7,859 nucleotides of DNA. Origin: Flavobacteriales bacterium (GTDB lineage Bacteria; Bacteroidota; Bacteroidia; Flavobacteriales; JADGDT01). The notes beneath the pieces are model-generated. The model did no database searches and had not been told where the DNA came from. It saw only the letters and a list, made by a program, of their open reading frames with translations. The position numbers and the translations under genes were made by a program. The stretch spans positions 1 to 7,859 of the forward strand of contig JAGLEB010000073.1 of NCBI GenBank assembly GCA_023145275.1, in the 5' to 3' direction. Within the stretch, counting starts at the first letter, position 1, and the number at the start of each line of letters is the position of its first letter. Shown here piece by piece: positions 1 to 6,476 of this stretch.

Positions 1-323
1 AAGAAAACGGATAAGCATATAAATTAATTCAATTTAGAGCCTTGTGTTAAATTTAATAAGCTCCTAATAGATTGTTTATTAGATTGTATGATAGTTGAGT
101 TAATTTATTAAATGATGTGAAAATTACCGTCCTCATCAAAAAAACTATTTATTCGGTAATGTTGGGAAATTACAATCTATTCCTTATAAAATAGTGCTAG
201 TCGAGAAAATTTATTTAATTTCAAAAAAAAATGATTTATTCCTAAGCTTTTTACGATTAGCAGCATTTTGTTTATAAGGTATTGTTATATTTGTCGGCTT
301 AAAAGGAAAAAAAAACAAGCATA
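1..323. other. gene-free upstream region of purB
   Basis: No coding region of convincing length or composition is visible on either strand. The stretch is very AT-rich. It holds a 7-bp inverted repeat, ATTACCG at 123-129 and CGGTAAT at 154-160, separated by 24 nt; this is too short and too widely spaced to call a terminator or operator with confidence. The last 40 bases contain the probable purB promoter. The end of the gene to the left is not in the window. Confidence 0.6.
286..293 (+). promoter_or_regulatory. putative Bacteroidota -7 box for purB
   Basis: TATATTTG matches the TAnnTTTG -7 consensus of Bacteroidota primary sigma factors exactly and lies 30 nt before the purB ATG. A TTTG at 267-270 could be the -33 element, but the 15-nt spacing is shorter than the usual 17-23 nt. 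The leader would be about 25 nt, with only a weak AAAAGG at 301-306 as a possible ribosome binding site. Confidence 0.45.
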
Positions 324-1670
324 ATGACACTTAATCCATTAAAAGCTATATCTCCAATTGATGGACGATATCACTCAAAAACAGCTGAGTTATCACAGTA
401 CTTTTCAGAAGAGGCACTTATTAGATATCGTGTAAAGGTTGAAATAGAGTATTTTATTGCTCTTTGCGATATACCTATTCCACAATTAAAATCTTTTGAT
501 CATACTAGATACGAGGACTTACGTGCAATATATCGTGAGTTTTCTGAGAAAGATGCTATTGTAATAAAAGATATTGAGAGTACTACTAATCATGATGTAA
601 AGGCTGTTGAGTATTTTTTAAAGGATAAATTTGATGAGATGAATTTGGCAGAATTCAAAGAGTTTATTCATTTTGGATTAACATCTCAAGATATAAATAA
701 TACATCAGTGCCATTATCTCTTAGGAATGGCTTAAAGGAGGTGTATATGCCTGCAATTACTGAATTGATTGAGTATTTACACGAACTAGCTGAGGAGTGG
801 AAAGATATTCCAATGCTTGCAAGAACTCACGGACAGCCAGCTTCTCCAACTCGTTTAGGGAAAGAAATTTTGGTATTTATTGAGAGGTTGAATCAACAGG
901 TAGATATGCTAGAAAAGATTCCTTTTAGTTCGAAATTTGGAGGTGCTACCGGTAATTTTAATGCCCATTACGCTGCTTATCCAGAGTATGATTGGATTAA
1001 TTTCGCCAATGTATTTATTGAAGATGTTCTTGAGTTGAAAAGATCTCATCCTACTACTCAGATTGAACATTATGATAATATGGCTGGCACATTCGATGCT
1101 TTAAAGCGTATTAATTCGATTATAATAGATCTTGATAGAGATATGTGGACATATATTTCTATGGATTATTTTAAGCAGAAAATTAAGAAAGGGGAAGTAG
1201 GGTCGTCTGCTATGCCGCACAAAGTAAACCCTATTGATTTTGAGAATTCAGAAGGAAATTTAGGAATAGCGAATGCCATTTATGAGCACCTTGCTGCAAA
1301 ACTTCCAATTTCGCGTTTACAACGAGATTTAACGGATTCAACAGTGTTGAGAAATATTGGAGTTCCTATTGCTCATTCTCTAATCGGTATAAAATCTACT
1401 TTGAAAGGAATGAAGAAAGCCCTTTTGAATGAGGAAAAGATTGCTGCTGATTTAGATAATAACTGGGCGGTTGTTGCAGAAGCTATTCAAACAGTATTGA
1501 GAAGAGAGCAATTTCCAAATCCTTATGAGGCTTTGAAAGGCTTAACTCGAAAAAATGAAAAAGTAACACAAAACACAATTTCAGAATTTATTGATACACT
1601 AGATGTTTCGGAAGAGATAAAGAAAGAATTAAAGTCTTTTTCTCCTTCAAACTATTTGGGGTATAAATAA
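324..1670 (+). CDS. purB: adenylosuccinate lyase
   Basis: PurB catalyses two beta-eliminations releasing fumarate in cytosolic purine synthesis: SAICAR to AICAR, and adenylosuccinate to AMP. The 448-residue product has the length of the E. coli-type enzyme (about 456) and its N-terminal hallmark, AISPIDGRY at residues 8-16. The fumarase/aspartase superfamily signature is clear: GSSAMPHKVNP at 293-303 is the flexible catalytic loop, with Ser295 in the position of the E. coli catalytic serine, and ARTHGQP at 166-172 carries the general-acid histidine (His169). HFGLTSQDINNT near 116-127 is another conserved superfamily block. The start is the first ATG of the frame, with a good -7 box 30 nt upstream. 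No terminator is visible after the stop. The gene appears intact. Confidence 0.97.
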   Translation: MTLNPLKAISPIDGRYHSKTAELSQYFSEEALIRYRVKVEIEYFIALCDIPIPQLKSFDHTRYEDLRAIYREFSEKDAIVIKDIESTTNHDVKAVEYFLKDKFDEMNLAEFKEFIHFGLTSQDINNTSVPLSLRNGLKEVYMPAITELIEYLHELAEEWKDIPMLARTHGQPASPTRLGKEILVFIERLNQQVDMLEKIPFSSKFGGATGNFNAHYAAYPEYDWINFANVFIEDVLELKRSHPTTQIEHYDNMAGTFDALKRINSIIIDLDRDMWTYISMDYFKQKIKKGEVGSSAMPHKVNPIDFENSEGNLGIANAIYEHLAAKLPISRLQRDLTDSTVLRNIGVPIAHSLIGIKSTLKGMKKALLNEEKIAADLDNNWAVVAEAIQTVLRREQFPNPYEALKGLTRKNEKVTQNTISEFIDTLDVSEEIKKELKSFSPSNYLGYK

Positions 1671-1729
1671 GTAATATAATAGTATTTTAACTTAGTTCAC
1701 TTTTATCTTTTAATATTAGCATAAATAAT

Positions 1730-1737
1730 TATTTTTG
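1730..1737 (+). promoter_or_regulatory. putative Bacteroidota -7 box for the DUF349 gene
   Basis: TATTTTTG fits TAnnTTTG. It lies 26 nt before the ATG at 1764, leaving a leader of roughly 20 nt. No convincing TTTG -33 element is seen at 17-23 nt upstream. If this is the promoter, the in-frame TTG at 1752 would have almost no leader, which supports the ATG at 1764 as start. Confidence 0.4.
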
Positions 1738-1763
1738 TAGCTATAACCTAATTGGTACTTATA

Positions 1764-3728
1764 ATGTCACAAGAAAATTTGGATAACCTGCAAAATGCAG
1801 ATGGAAATTCTACTCCAGAACAAGAGGAGGTAAAAAATATTGTATCTCAAGAGAATGCTCCCAATGTTGAAGAAACAAAGGTTGATGATACGATAGAAAG
1901 TAAAGAAGAAGAGTCTTCTTCTATTGATGTAGTAGCAAAAGATGCTACAGAAACTGTTGTAGAGGAGGCTGAAGAAGCTTCTGATGCAGAGGAAACAGTT
2001 AAGGAAGTTAAAGAAATTCCAATTCTGAATTATTCCAAAATGACTACTGATGAGCTTTATGATGAAGCAAATAAGTTGGTTAATGGGGAAGCAGTTCAAT
2101 CAATAAAACAGCACATCGATCAGATTAGAGAGCAATTCTATGAGCTTATCAATAAAGATAAGAAGGAAAAAGAAGAAGCATTTTTAGCTGAAGGAGGGAA
2201 TGTAATTGATTTCAGATATGAGAGTTATATTAAAAATCAATTTAATTCTGTTTATAATGATTACAGAAAGAAAAGAGATTCTTTCTATAAAGTGATCGAA
2301 GATCAACAAAGTAAGAATTATGAGTATCGATTAGGATTAATTGACGAGTTGAAGCACCTTATTAATAAAGAGGAGAAGATGTCGGATACTTTTAAGGAAT
2401 TTAGAGATATTCAAGATAAGTGGAGTAGTGCTGGTCAGGTGCCAAAAGCTAAATCGAGTGATCTTTGGAGAAATTATCACCACCATATTGAAAACTTCTA
2501 TGACTACCTTCGTTTAAATAACGAAATGCGTGATCTTGACTTTAAGCATAATTTAGAGGAAAAGATTAAGATAGTCGAAAGAGCAGAATACCTTGTAAAT
2601 GAATCATCTATAAAAGTTGCATTTGATGAATTACAACTTTTACATAGATTGTGGAAAGAAGAAACTGGTCCTGTAGCTAAGGAATATAGAGATGCAATAT
2701 GGGATAGGTTTAGTAATGCTACTAAGATTATACATGATCGTCGTCATGAACATATGAAAGAGCTAAAGTCTGAGTGGACTGAGCACCTTACTGCTAAAGA
2801 AGAGATTTGTAAAAGTATTGTTGAAATTGCTTCAGAAGATGGAAATTCACATTCTCAGTGGCAAAGTAGGATTAAAAGAATTGAAGGTCTTAAGAAAGAG
2901 TTTCAGACTGTTGGTAGAGTTGCAAAAAGCCATAATGACGAAATTTGGCAGAAATTTAAAGATGCTACTAGAGTATTCAATAAGAAAAAGAATGATTTTT
3001 ATAAGGGGCTAAAGAAAGAGCAAATAGATAACCTTGAGAAAAAGCTTAAGTTTGTTGATCTAGCAGAGTCTCTTAAAGATAGTGAAGATTGGAAGGAAAC
3101 AACTGAAACCCTAAAAAGAATTCAAAGCGATTGGAAAAAGATCGGGCATGTTCCAAAGGCACAATCTGATGAGATTTGGAATAAATTTAGAGGTGCTTGT
3201 AATCATTTCTTCGATAGGCTTACTGAGAACCGTAAAGGAAAAGATTCTGAGTTGATAACTAACTTTGAAGAGAAGAGTAAATTATTTGAAGTTGTTGATA
3301 AAGTTGAGCTTCCATCTGATACAAAAGAGGCAGTAGCATTATTGAAAGAGTATATCAATAAGTGGAAAATGATTGGTTCTGTACCTAGGGATAAACGTTC
3401 TATCGAAAACCAGTTTAATAACCTAATTGATAAATTATTTGATAAGTTGGATTTAGATAAGAACGAGACGGCACTTATAAAGTTCAAAAATCGTATCGAA
3501 TCTTTCTTAGCTTCTGATGAGATGAATAAAGTTTATCACGAGAGAGATGTTATTCGTAAGAAGATGGACGAAATTAGAAAAGAGGTTTCCCAGCTTGATA
3601 ATAATCTTGGTTTCTTTAACGTGAGTCCTGATAATCCTCTTGTAAAAGACGTAACTCGCAAGATAGATCGACTAAAAGAAAATCTTAGTTTGTGGAAGAA
3701 AAAATTAGATTACTTAAGATCAATCTAA
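1764..3728 (+). CDS. DUF349 multi-repeat protein
   Basis: The product is 654 residues from the ATG at 1764. The frame can be extended four codons to a TTG at 1752, which I judge less likely. Residues 1-85 are very acidic, low in complexity and rich in Glu, Val and Ser, without a signal peptide. Residues from about 200 to 565 contain five DUF349-type helical repeats with a period near 77 residues. Each is built around W-x(3-4)-G-x-V-[PA]-[KR] followed in most by [DE]-x-[IL]-W: Trp220 (AGQVPKAK), Trp297 (TGPVAKEY), Phe380 replacing Trp (VGRVAKSH), Trp457 (IGHVPKAQ) and Trp534 (IGSVPRDK). The last 85 residues are a charged, probably coiled-coil tail. DUF349 has no assigned biochemical function, and highly charged helical repeats suggest a cytosolic binding or scaffold role. 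It follows purB by 93 nt with a putative promoter of its own. Confidence 0.88.
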   Translation: MSQENLDNLQNADGNSTPEQEEVKNIVSQENAPNVEETKVDDTIESKEEESSSIDVVAKDATETVVEEAEEASDAEETVKEVKEIPILNYSKMTTDELYDEANKLVNGEAVQSIKQHIDQIREQFYELINKDKKEKEEAFLAEGGNVIDFRYESYIKNQFNSVYNDYRKKRDSFYKVIEDQQSKNYEYRLGLIDELKHLINKEEKMSDTFKEFRDIQDKWSSAGQVPKAKSSDLWRNYHHHIENFYDYLRLNNEMRDLDFKHNLEEKIKIVERAEYLVNESSIKVAFDELQLLHRLWKEETGPVAKEYRDAIWDRFSNATKIIHDRRHEHMKELKSEWTEHLTAKEEICKSIVEIASEDGNSHSQWQSRIKRIEGLKKEFQTVGRVAKSHNDEIWQKFKDATRVFNKKKNDFYKGLKKEQIDNLEKKLKFVDLAESLKDSEDWKETTETLKRIQSDWKKIGHVPKAQSDEIWNKFRGACNHFFDRLTENRKGKDSELITNFEEKSKLFEVVDKVELPSDTKEAVALLKEYINKWKMIGSVPRDKRSIENQFNNLIDKLFDKLDLDKNETALIKFKNRIESFLASDEMNKVYHERDVIRKKMDEIRKEVSQLDNNLGFFNVSPDNPLVKDVTRKIDRLKENLSLWKKKLDYLRSI

Positions 3729-3735
3729 AAAATAC

Positions 3736-3775
3736 AAGAGCCTTTATCAAATAAATGATAAAGGCTCTTTTTTTT
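3736..3775. terminator. bidirectional rho-independent terminator
   Basis: A 13-bp perfect stem, AAGAGCCTTTATC at 3736-3748 paired with GATAAAGGCTCTT at 3757-3769, encloses an 8-nt loop. On the + strand it runs into eight T (3768-3775), 8 nt after the DUF349-gene stop. On the - strand the stem is followed by TGTATTTTTT, so it can also end kdsA transcription, whose stop lies at 3791-3793. It separates two convergent transcription units. Confidence 0.93.
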
Positions 3776-3790
3776 ACAATTGTGTAAAAA

Positions 3791-4606
3791 TTAAAACTTA
3801 TTTATAGTCTGTCTGATTGCAACCAATTTTGTCATTAAATCTTCGAAATGATCTAAGTGAAGCATATTTGCTCCATCTGATTTTGCATTTGCAGGATCGA
3901 AGTGAGTTTCAATAAATATACCATCAGCACCAGTAGCTATTGCAGCTTTACCAATAGTTTCTATCATATCTGGTCTACCACCTGTAACACCCGAAGTTTG
4001 GTTTGGCTGTTGTAAAGAGTGAGTGATATCCATAATTACTGGGGAGTATTGTTGCATAGTAGGAATTCCTCTAAAATCAACAACCATGTCTTGGTAGCCA
4101 AACATTGAACCTCTATCGGTAATCAATGTATTGTTATTTCCACTTTCCTGAACTTTAACAACTGCGTGTTTCATAGATTCAGGTGCCATAAACTGACCTT
4201 TCTTTAGGTTTACATATTTTCCAGTTTTTGCAGCAGCAACAACTAAATCAGTCTGTCTAACCAAGAATGCAGGAATTTGTAAAATATCAACATACTCAGC
4301 AGCCATTGCTGCATCTTCGTTTGTATGGATATCTGTAACTGTTGGAATACCAAATTCTTTACTAACTTTTTCTAGTATCTTCAATGCTTTTTCATCGCCA
4401 ATACCTGTAAAAGAATCCAACCTAGAACGATTTGCTTTTTTGAAAGATCCTTTAAAAACGTAAGGTATTTTCAACTTGTCAGTTATTTTAACAACCCTTT
4501 CGGCGATTCTCATTGCCATGTCTTCACCCTCAATTGCACAAGGACCTGCTAGCAAAAAGAAGTTATCACTTTCTAAATTCTTTATTAATGGAATGTTTTC
4601 AATCAT
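3791..4606 (-). CDS. kdsA: 3-deoxy-8-phosphooctulonate synthase (KDO-8-P synthase)
   Basis: KdsA condenses phosphoenolpyruvate with arabinose 5-phosphate to form Kdo-8-phosphate, the committed step for the lipopolysaccharide inner-core sugar Kdo. The 271-residue product is full length for the family and shows the class I DAHP/KDO8P synthase TIM-barrel motifs: AGPCAIE at 20-26, the phosphate-binding KANRS at 57-61, TDIHT at 91-95 and GGRPD at 209-213. Cys23, His196, Glu233 and Asp244 align by motif with the metal ligands of the Aquifex aeolicus enzyme (Cys11, His185, Glu222, Asp233). This predicts the metal-dependent class rather than the metal-free E. coli type, which has Asn in place of Cys. 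Its ATG is 10 nt downstream of the stop of a small membrane-protein gene, so the two are probably co-transcribed. It ends at the shared terminator 3736-3775. Confidence 0.97.
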   Translation of the reverse strand: MIENIPLIKNLESDNFFLLAGPCAIEGEDMAMRIAERVVKITDKLKIPYVFKGSFKKANRSRLDSFTGIGDEKALKILEKVSKEFGIPTVTDIHTNEDAAMAAEYVDILQIPAFLVRQTDLVVAAAKTGKYVNLKKGQFMAPESMKHAVVKVQESGNNNTLITDRGSMFGYQDMVVDFRGIPTMQQYSPVIMDITHSLQQPNQTSGVTGGRPDMIETIGKAAIATGADGIFIETHFDPANAKSDGANMLHLDHFEDLMTKLVAIRQTINKF

Positions 4607-4616
4607 GACTGTTTTT

Positions 4617-4853
4617 TTAGTGTTGGTTTATTTTTTTGTTCTTGAAATAGTTTCTTATCATGTAAATCACGGTAAGTGTACTACCTAAAATTAAAAGATA
4701 CATAATATACTGATCATTCTGAATGAAGCTCTTTGTGAATTTGTCAGTAATTGAAATTATGATAAATTCAATACTTACAACCCATAGGATTATAACATAA
4801 GAGAGTTGCTTGATAGTTGGATTCTTTACCCAGTCTTTTTCCGTTTCATCCAT
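4617..4853 (-). CDS. small two-helix membrane protein of unknown function
   Basis: This 78-residue protein is not one I recognise. It has a polar N-terminus (MDETEKDW), two hydrophobic stretches likely to span the membrane (about 17-36 and 49-67), a short charged linker (DKFTKSFIQND) and a basic C-terminus (RNYFKNKK). That suggests a helical hairpin with both ends in the cytosol. There is no cleavable signal peptide and no cysteine. The ORF stands alone as real because of its codon use, its position 10 nt before the kdsA ATG, and a TATTTTTG element just upstream. The association with kdsA may only be co-transcription; a role in envelope or lipopolysaccharide synthesis is inference. Confidence 0.75.
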   Translation of the reverse strand: MDETEKDWVKNPTIKQLSYVIILWVVSIEFIIISITDKFTKSFIQNDQYIMYLLILGSTLTVIYMIRNYFKNKKINQH

Positions 4854-4875
4854 GTTGTATCTTTTTATATAGTTA

Positions 4876-4883
4876 CAAAAATA
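4876..4883 (-). promoter_or_regulatory. putative -7 box for the membrane protein-kdsA operon
   Basis: Read on the - strand the bases are TATTTTTG, matching TAnnTTTG, 22 nt before the start codon of the small membrane protein. The nearest upstream TTTG (4895-4898) is only 11 nt away, too close for a normal -33 element, and lies in the T-tract of the slyD terminator. The assignment rests on the -7 element alone. Confidence 0.4.
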
Positions 4884-4894
4884 AAGATTTTTAG

Positions 4895-4932
4895 CAAAAA
4901 ATAACCCTCAAGTTATTAAAAAACTCAAGGGT
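4895..4932 (-). terminator. slyD: rho-independent terminator of slyD
   Basis: On the - strand an 11-bp stem is formed by the arms 4922-4932 and 4904-4914 around a 7-nt loop. Two of the pairs are G-U wobbles, which would be C-A mismatches on the other strand, so the hairpin works only in the - direction. It is followed by TATTTTTT. It lies about 45 nt downstream of the slyD stop and just upstream of the next operon's putative promoter. Confidence 0.85.
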
Positions 4933-4945
4933 ATAAAATATTTTT

Positions 4946-4973
4946 GTCTAAAGTCTAAAGTCTAAAGTCTAAA
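4946..4973. repeat. heptamer tandem repeat (GTCTAAA)4
   Basis: Four perfect head-to-tail copies of GTCTAAA occupy 4946-4973, and a decayed fifth copy (GTTTAG) continues into the slyD stop codon at 4976-4978. The repeat lies between the slyD stop and its terminator hairpin, so copy-number change would alter only the 3' untranslated region. Confidence 0.95.
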
Positions 4974-4975
4974 GT

Positions 4976-5608
4976 TTAGTGACACCCACAAGAATGACCT
5001 TCTTCGTGTTGGTGATCTTCTGTAGAACAGCTACCTTCTCCTTTACTTTCACATCCACATTCGTGATCGTCTCCGTGCTCATGTCCATCAGTAGAACAGC
5101 TTCCACCACCACTACCACATCCACAAGAGTGAGAAGGAGGGTTTATTTCGTCAAAAGTTGCTTCTCTTACATCAATAATAGTTCCTTTGAAAACAATATC
5201 AGTACCAGCTAGTGGGTGGTTGAAATCAATAGTAACAGTAGTTTCGTTTGCATCTTTTACGTAACCATCAAGAACATTTCCGTTTCTATCTCTCATAGGA
5301 AGCTTGTTTCCAATTGAAAAAAGAGATTCGTCTACTTCTCCATTAATTTTAAAAGTTTCTTTTGATAATTCGTAAACAGCCTTTGGATTCACGTCTCCAA
5401 AAGCATCAGCTGAAGGAACTTTAATTTCGAAATTGTCATTACTAGTCATGCCCATAAGCTTCTGTTCGAAAAAAGGAATTAATTTCCCTTGTCCAAAAAC
5501 TACTGCCATTGGATTTTCAGCTGTAACATCTTCAATTACTTTTCCTTCTGTAGAATTTTCGAAAAGTGTATATGTAAAAGTTGCGAATTTTTCGTTACTA
5601 ATGATCAT
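4976..5608 (-). CDS. slyD: FKBP-type peptidyl-prolyl isomerase, SlyD family, with metal-binding tail
   Basis: SlyD-type proteins are cytosolic prolyl cis-trans isomerases and chaperones that also bind nickel or other metals. The 210-residue product has the split FKBP domain (about 7-68 and 126-152) with the inserted chaperone IF domain (about 69-125). Diagnostic blocks are GQGKLIPFFEQKLMGM (39-54), DAFGD (68-72), FNHPLAGTDIVF (129-140) and VREATFDEI (147-155). Residues 159-210 form a tail with eight Cys and eight His and the final CGCH seen also in E. coli SlyD. The tail contains two near-copies of one 18-residue block (169-186 and 192-209). The ATG at 5606-5608 is the only sensible start. 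It is transcribed as a single gene with its own terminator. Nickel delivery is a family inference; no hydrogenase or urease gene is in the window. Confidence 0.95.
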   Translation of the reverse strand: MIISNEKFATFTYTLFENSTEGKVIEDVTAENPMAVVFGQGKLIPFFEQKLMGMTSNDNFEIKVPSADAFGDVNPKAVYELSKETFKINGEVDESLFSIGNKLPMRDRNGNVLDGYVKDANETTVTIDFNHPLAGTDIVFKGTIIDVREATFDEINPPSHSCGCGSGGGSCSTDGHEHGDDHECGCESKGEGSCSTEDHQHEEGHSCGCH

Positions 5609-5780
5609 ATGAAATATGTGTTTAAATTTTAATCTCTAAATATTGAAGCGCGAAAATACAATAAAATACTCTCCATTTTTTAATTATTAGATAAGTTTTA
5701 TCTATAGAATGATAAACCGCGTAATTAGCTGAGGACCTGCACTGAATTGATCGCTATTTATGAGATGATAAACGTGTATT
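5609..5780. other. intergenic gap without a gene
   Basis: This 172-bp gap separates slyD from the stop of the next - strand gene. A CGAAAATA at 5651-5658 reads TATTTTCG on the - strand, one base off the -7 consensus, and may drive slyD; no -33 element is clear. The 9-mer ATGATAAAC occurs twice in the same orientation (5709-5717 and 5765-5773). A short AGATAA-GTT-TTATCT hairpin lies at 5689-5703 but has no T-tract, so no terminator can be assigned to the upstream operon. Confidence 0.5.
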
Positions 5781-6476
5781 TTATTGATTGTTACCAAAGA
5801 AAATTCCTCCTCCATCGTAAAGAGGTCCATCGTATAATTCAACTATTTCAAGTTTGTTTCTTAGTATAAATTTTCTGATAACCTCTTCTTGTTCGTGATG
5901 TTTTAAACTGCCTATTAAGTAAAATGTATTGTTGAAAATGCCATTTGTGCCTCCAAAAAAACCATAAGGATATCCAGGTAATAAAATTTGTTTTGCGCTT
6001 ACATTTAATATATTGTGCCCTTCTCTTGAAAGCGATCTTTCTATTCCTCTATCTGAAGTGATGTAGTTATTCTCATTAATCATTGTCAAGCTGCATCGTG
6101 TGTATGCTTGAGGTAGTTCTACTAGTTTTTTGCTTTTCGTATTTACGAGTATCACCTCATCAGTATATCCTTTTTTATGTAGGAGAAATTTTTCTGTGGC
6201 TATGCAGTTGTATTGTGTAGAGTTACTAAGCTCTTTGCCAATTTCTTTCTTGCCTAGAGTGTAGCTTGCATTTTGTTGGTCTAGGAAGCTTGTTAATTCT
6301 ATAGGTGAATTTGGAGCTACAATTAGCTTCTCTTCATCTTGAAAAATGAAAATATCAGGATGTCCTGAAACTTCTTTATAGGTGATGTTATCACTGCTGA
6401 ATTCAAATACATCAAAGCATCTGCTAAGATTGTTGATTGCCTCTTTAGGTGCTCTACTATCGATTATCGCCCACAT
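5781..6476 (-). CDS. DUF6873-like (GME-fold) hypothetical protein
   Basis: The product is 231 residues from the ATG at 6474-6476. The frame extends three codons to a TTG at 6483-6485, which is the less likely start. By recall of motif pattern it resembles the DUF6873 'GME fold' family known mainly from Clostridia, related in fold to guanidino-group-modifying enzymes. The supporting blocks are GHPDIFIF (38-45), YNCIATEKFLLH (89-100), QAYTRCS (123-129), ITSDRGI (139-145), YPYGFFGGTNG (169-179) and the terminal DGGGIFF (221-227). It has no signal peptide or membrane segment. No substrate is known, and I cannot assign a catalytic triad with confidence. Its start lies inside the end of the radical SAM gene (20-nt overlap), so translation is probably coupled and the two proteins may act together. 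Confidence 0.75.
   Translation of the reverse strand: MWAIIDSRAPKEAINNLSRCFDVFEFSSDNITYKEVSGHPDIFIFQDEEKLIVAPNSPIELTSFLDQQNASYTLGKKEIGKELSNSTQYNCIATEKFLLHKKGYTDEVILVNTKSKKLVELPQAYTRCSLTMINENNYITSDRGIERSLSREGHNILNVSAKQILLPGYPYGFFGGTNGIFNNTFYLIGSLKHHEQEEVIRKFILRNKLEIVELYDGPLYDGGGIFFGNNQ

Noticed and set aside
123..160. Inverted repeat ATTACCG/CGGTAAT as a terminator or riboswitch
   Set aside because: The arms are only 7 bp with a 24-nt spacer and no T-tract, and there is no further conserved structure before purB.
1752..1763. TTG at 1752 as the start of the DUF349 protein
   Set aside because: An ATG follows four codons later, the extra residues MVLI are unlike the acidic leader, and the putative promoter leaves almost no leader for the TTG.
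1767..2099. Long open frame on the - strand opposite the start of the DUF349 gene
   Set aside because: It is the reverse of the acidic Glu-rich coding segment, gives a Phe/Leu/Ile-rich artefact product and has no start signals.
4979..5212. Open frame on the + strand opposite the slyD tail
   Set aside because: Its Thr/Ser-rich product is a shadow of the Cys/His/Gly codons of the real slyD gene on the other strand.
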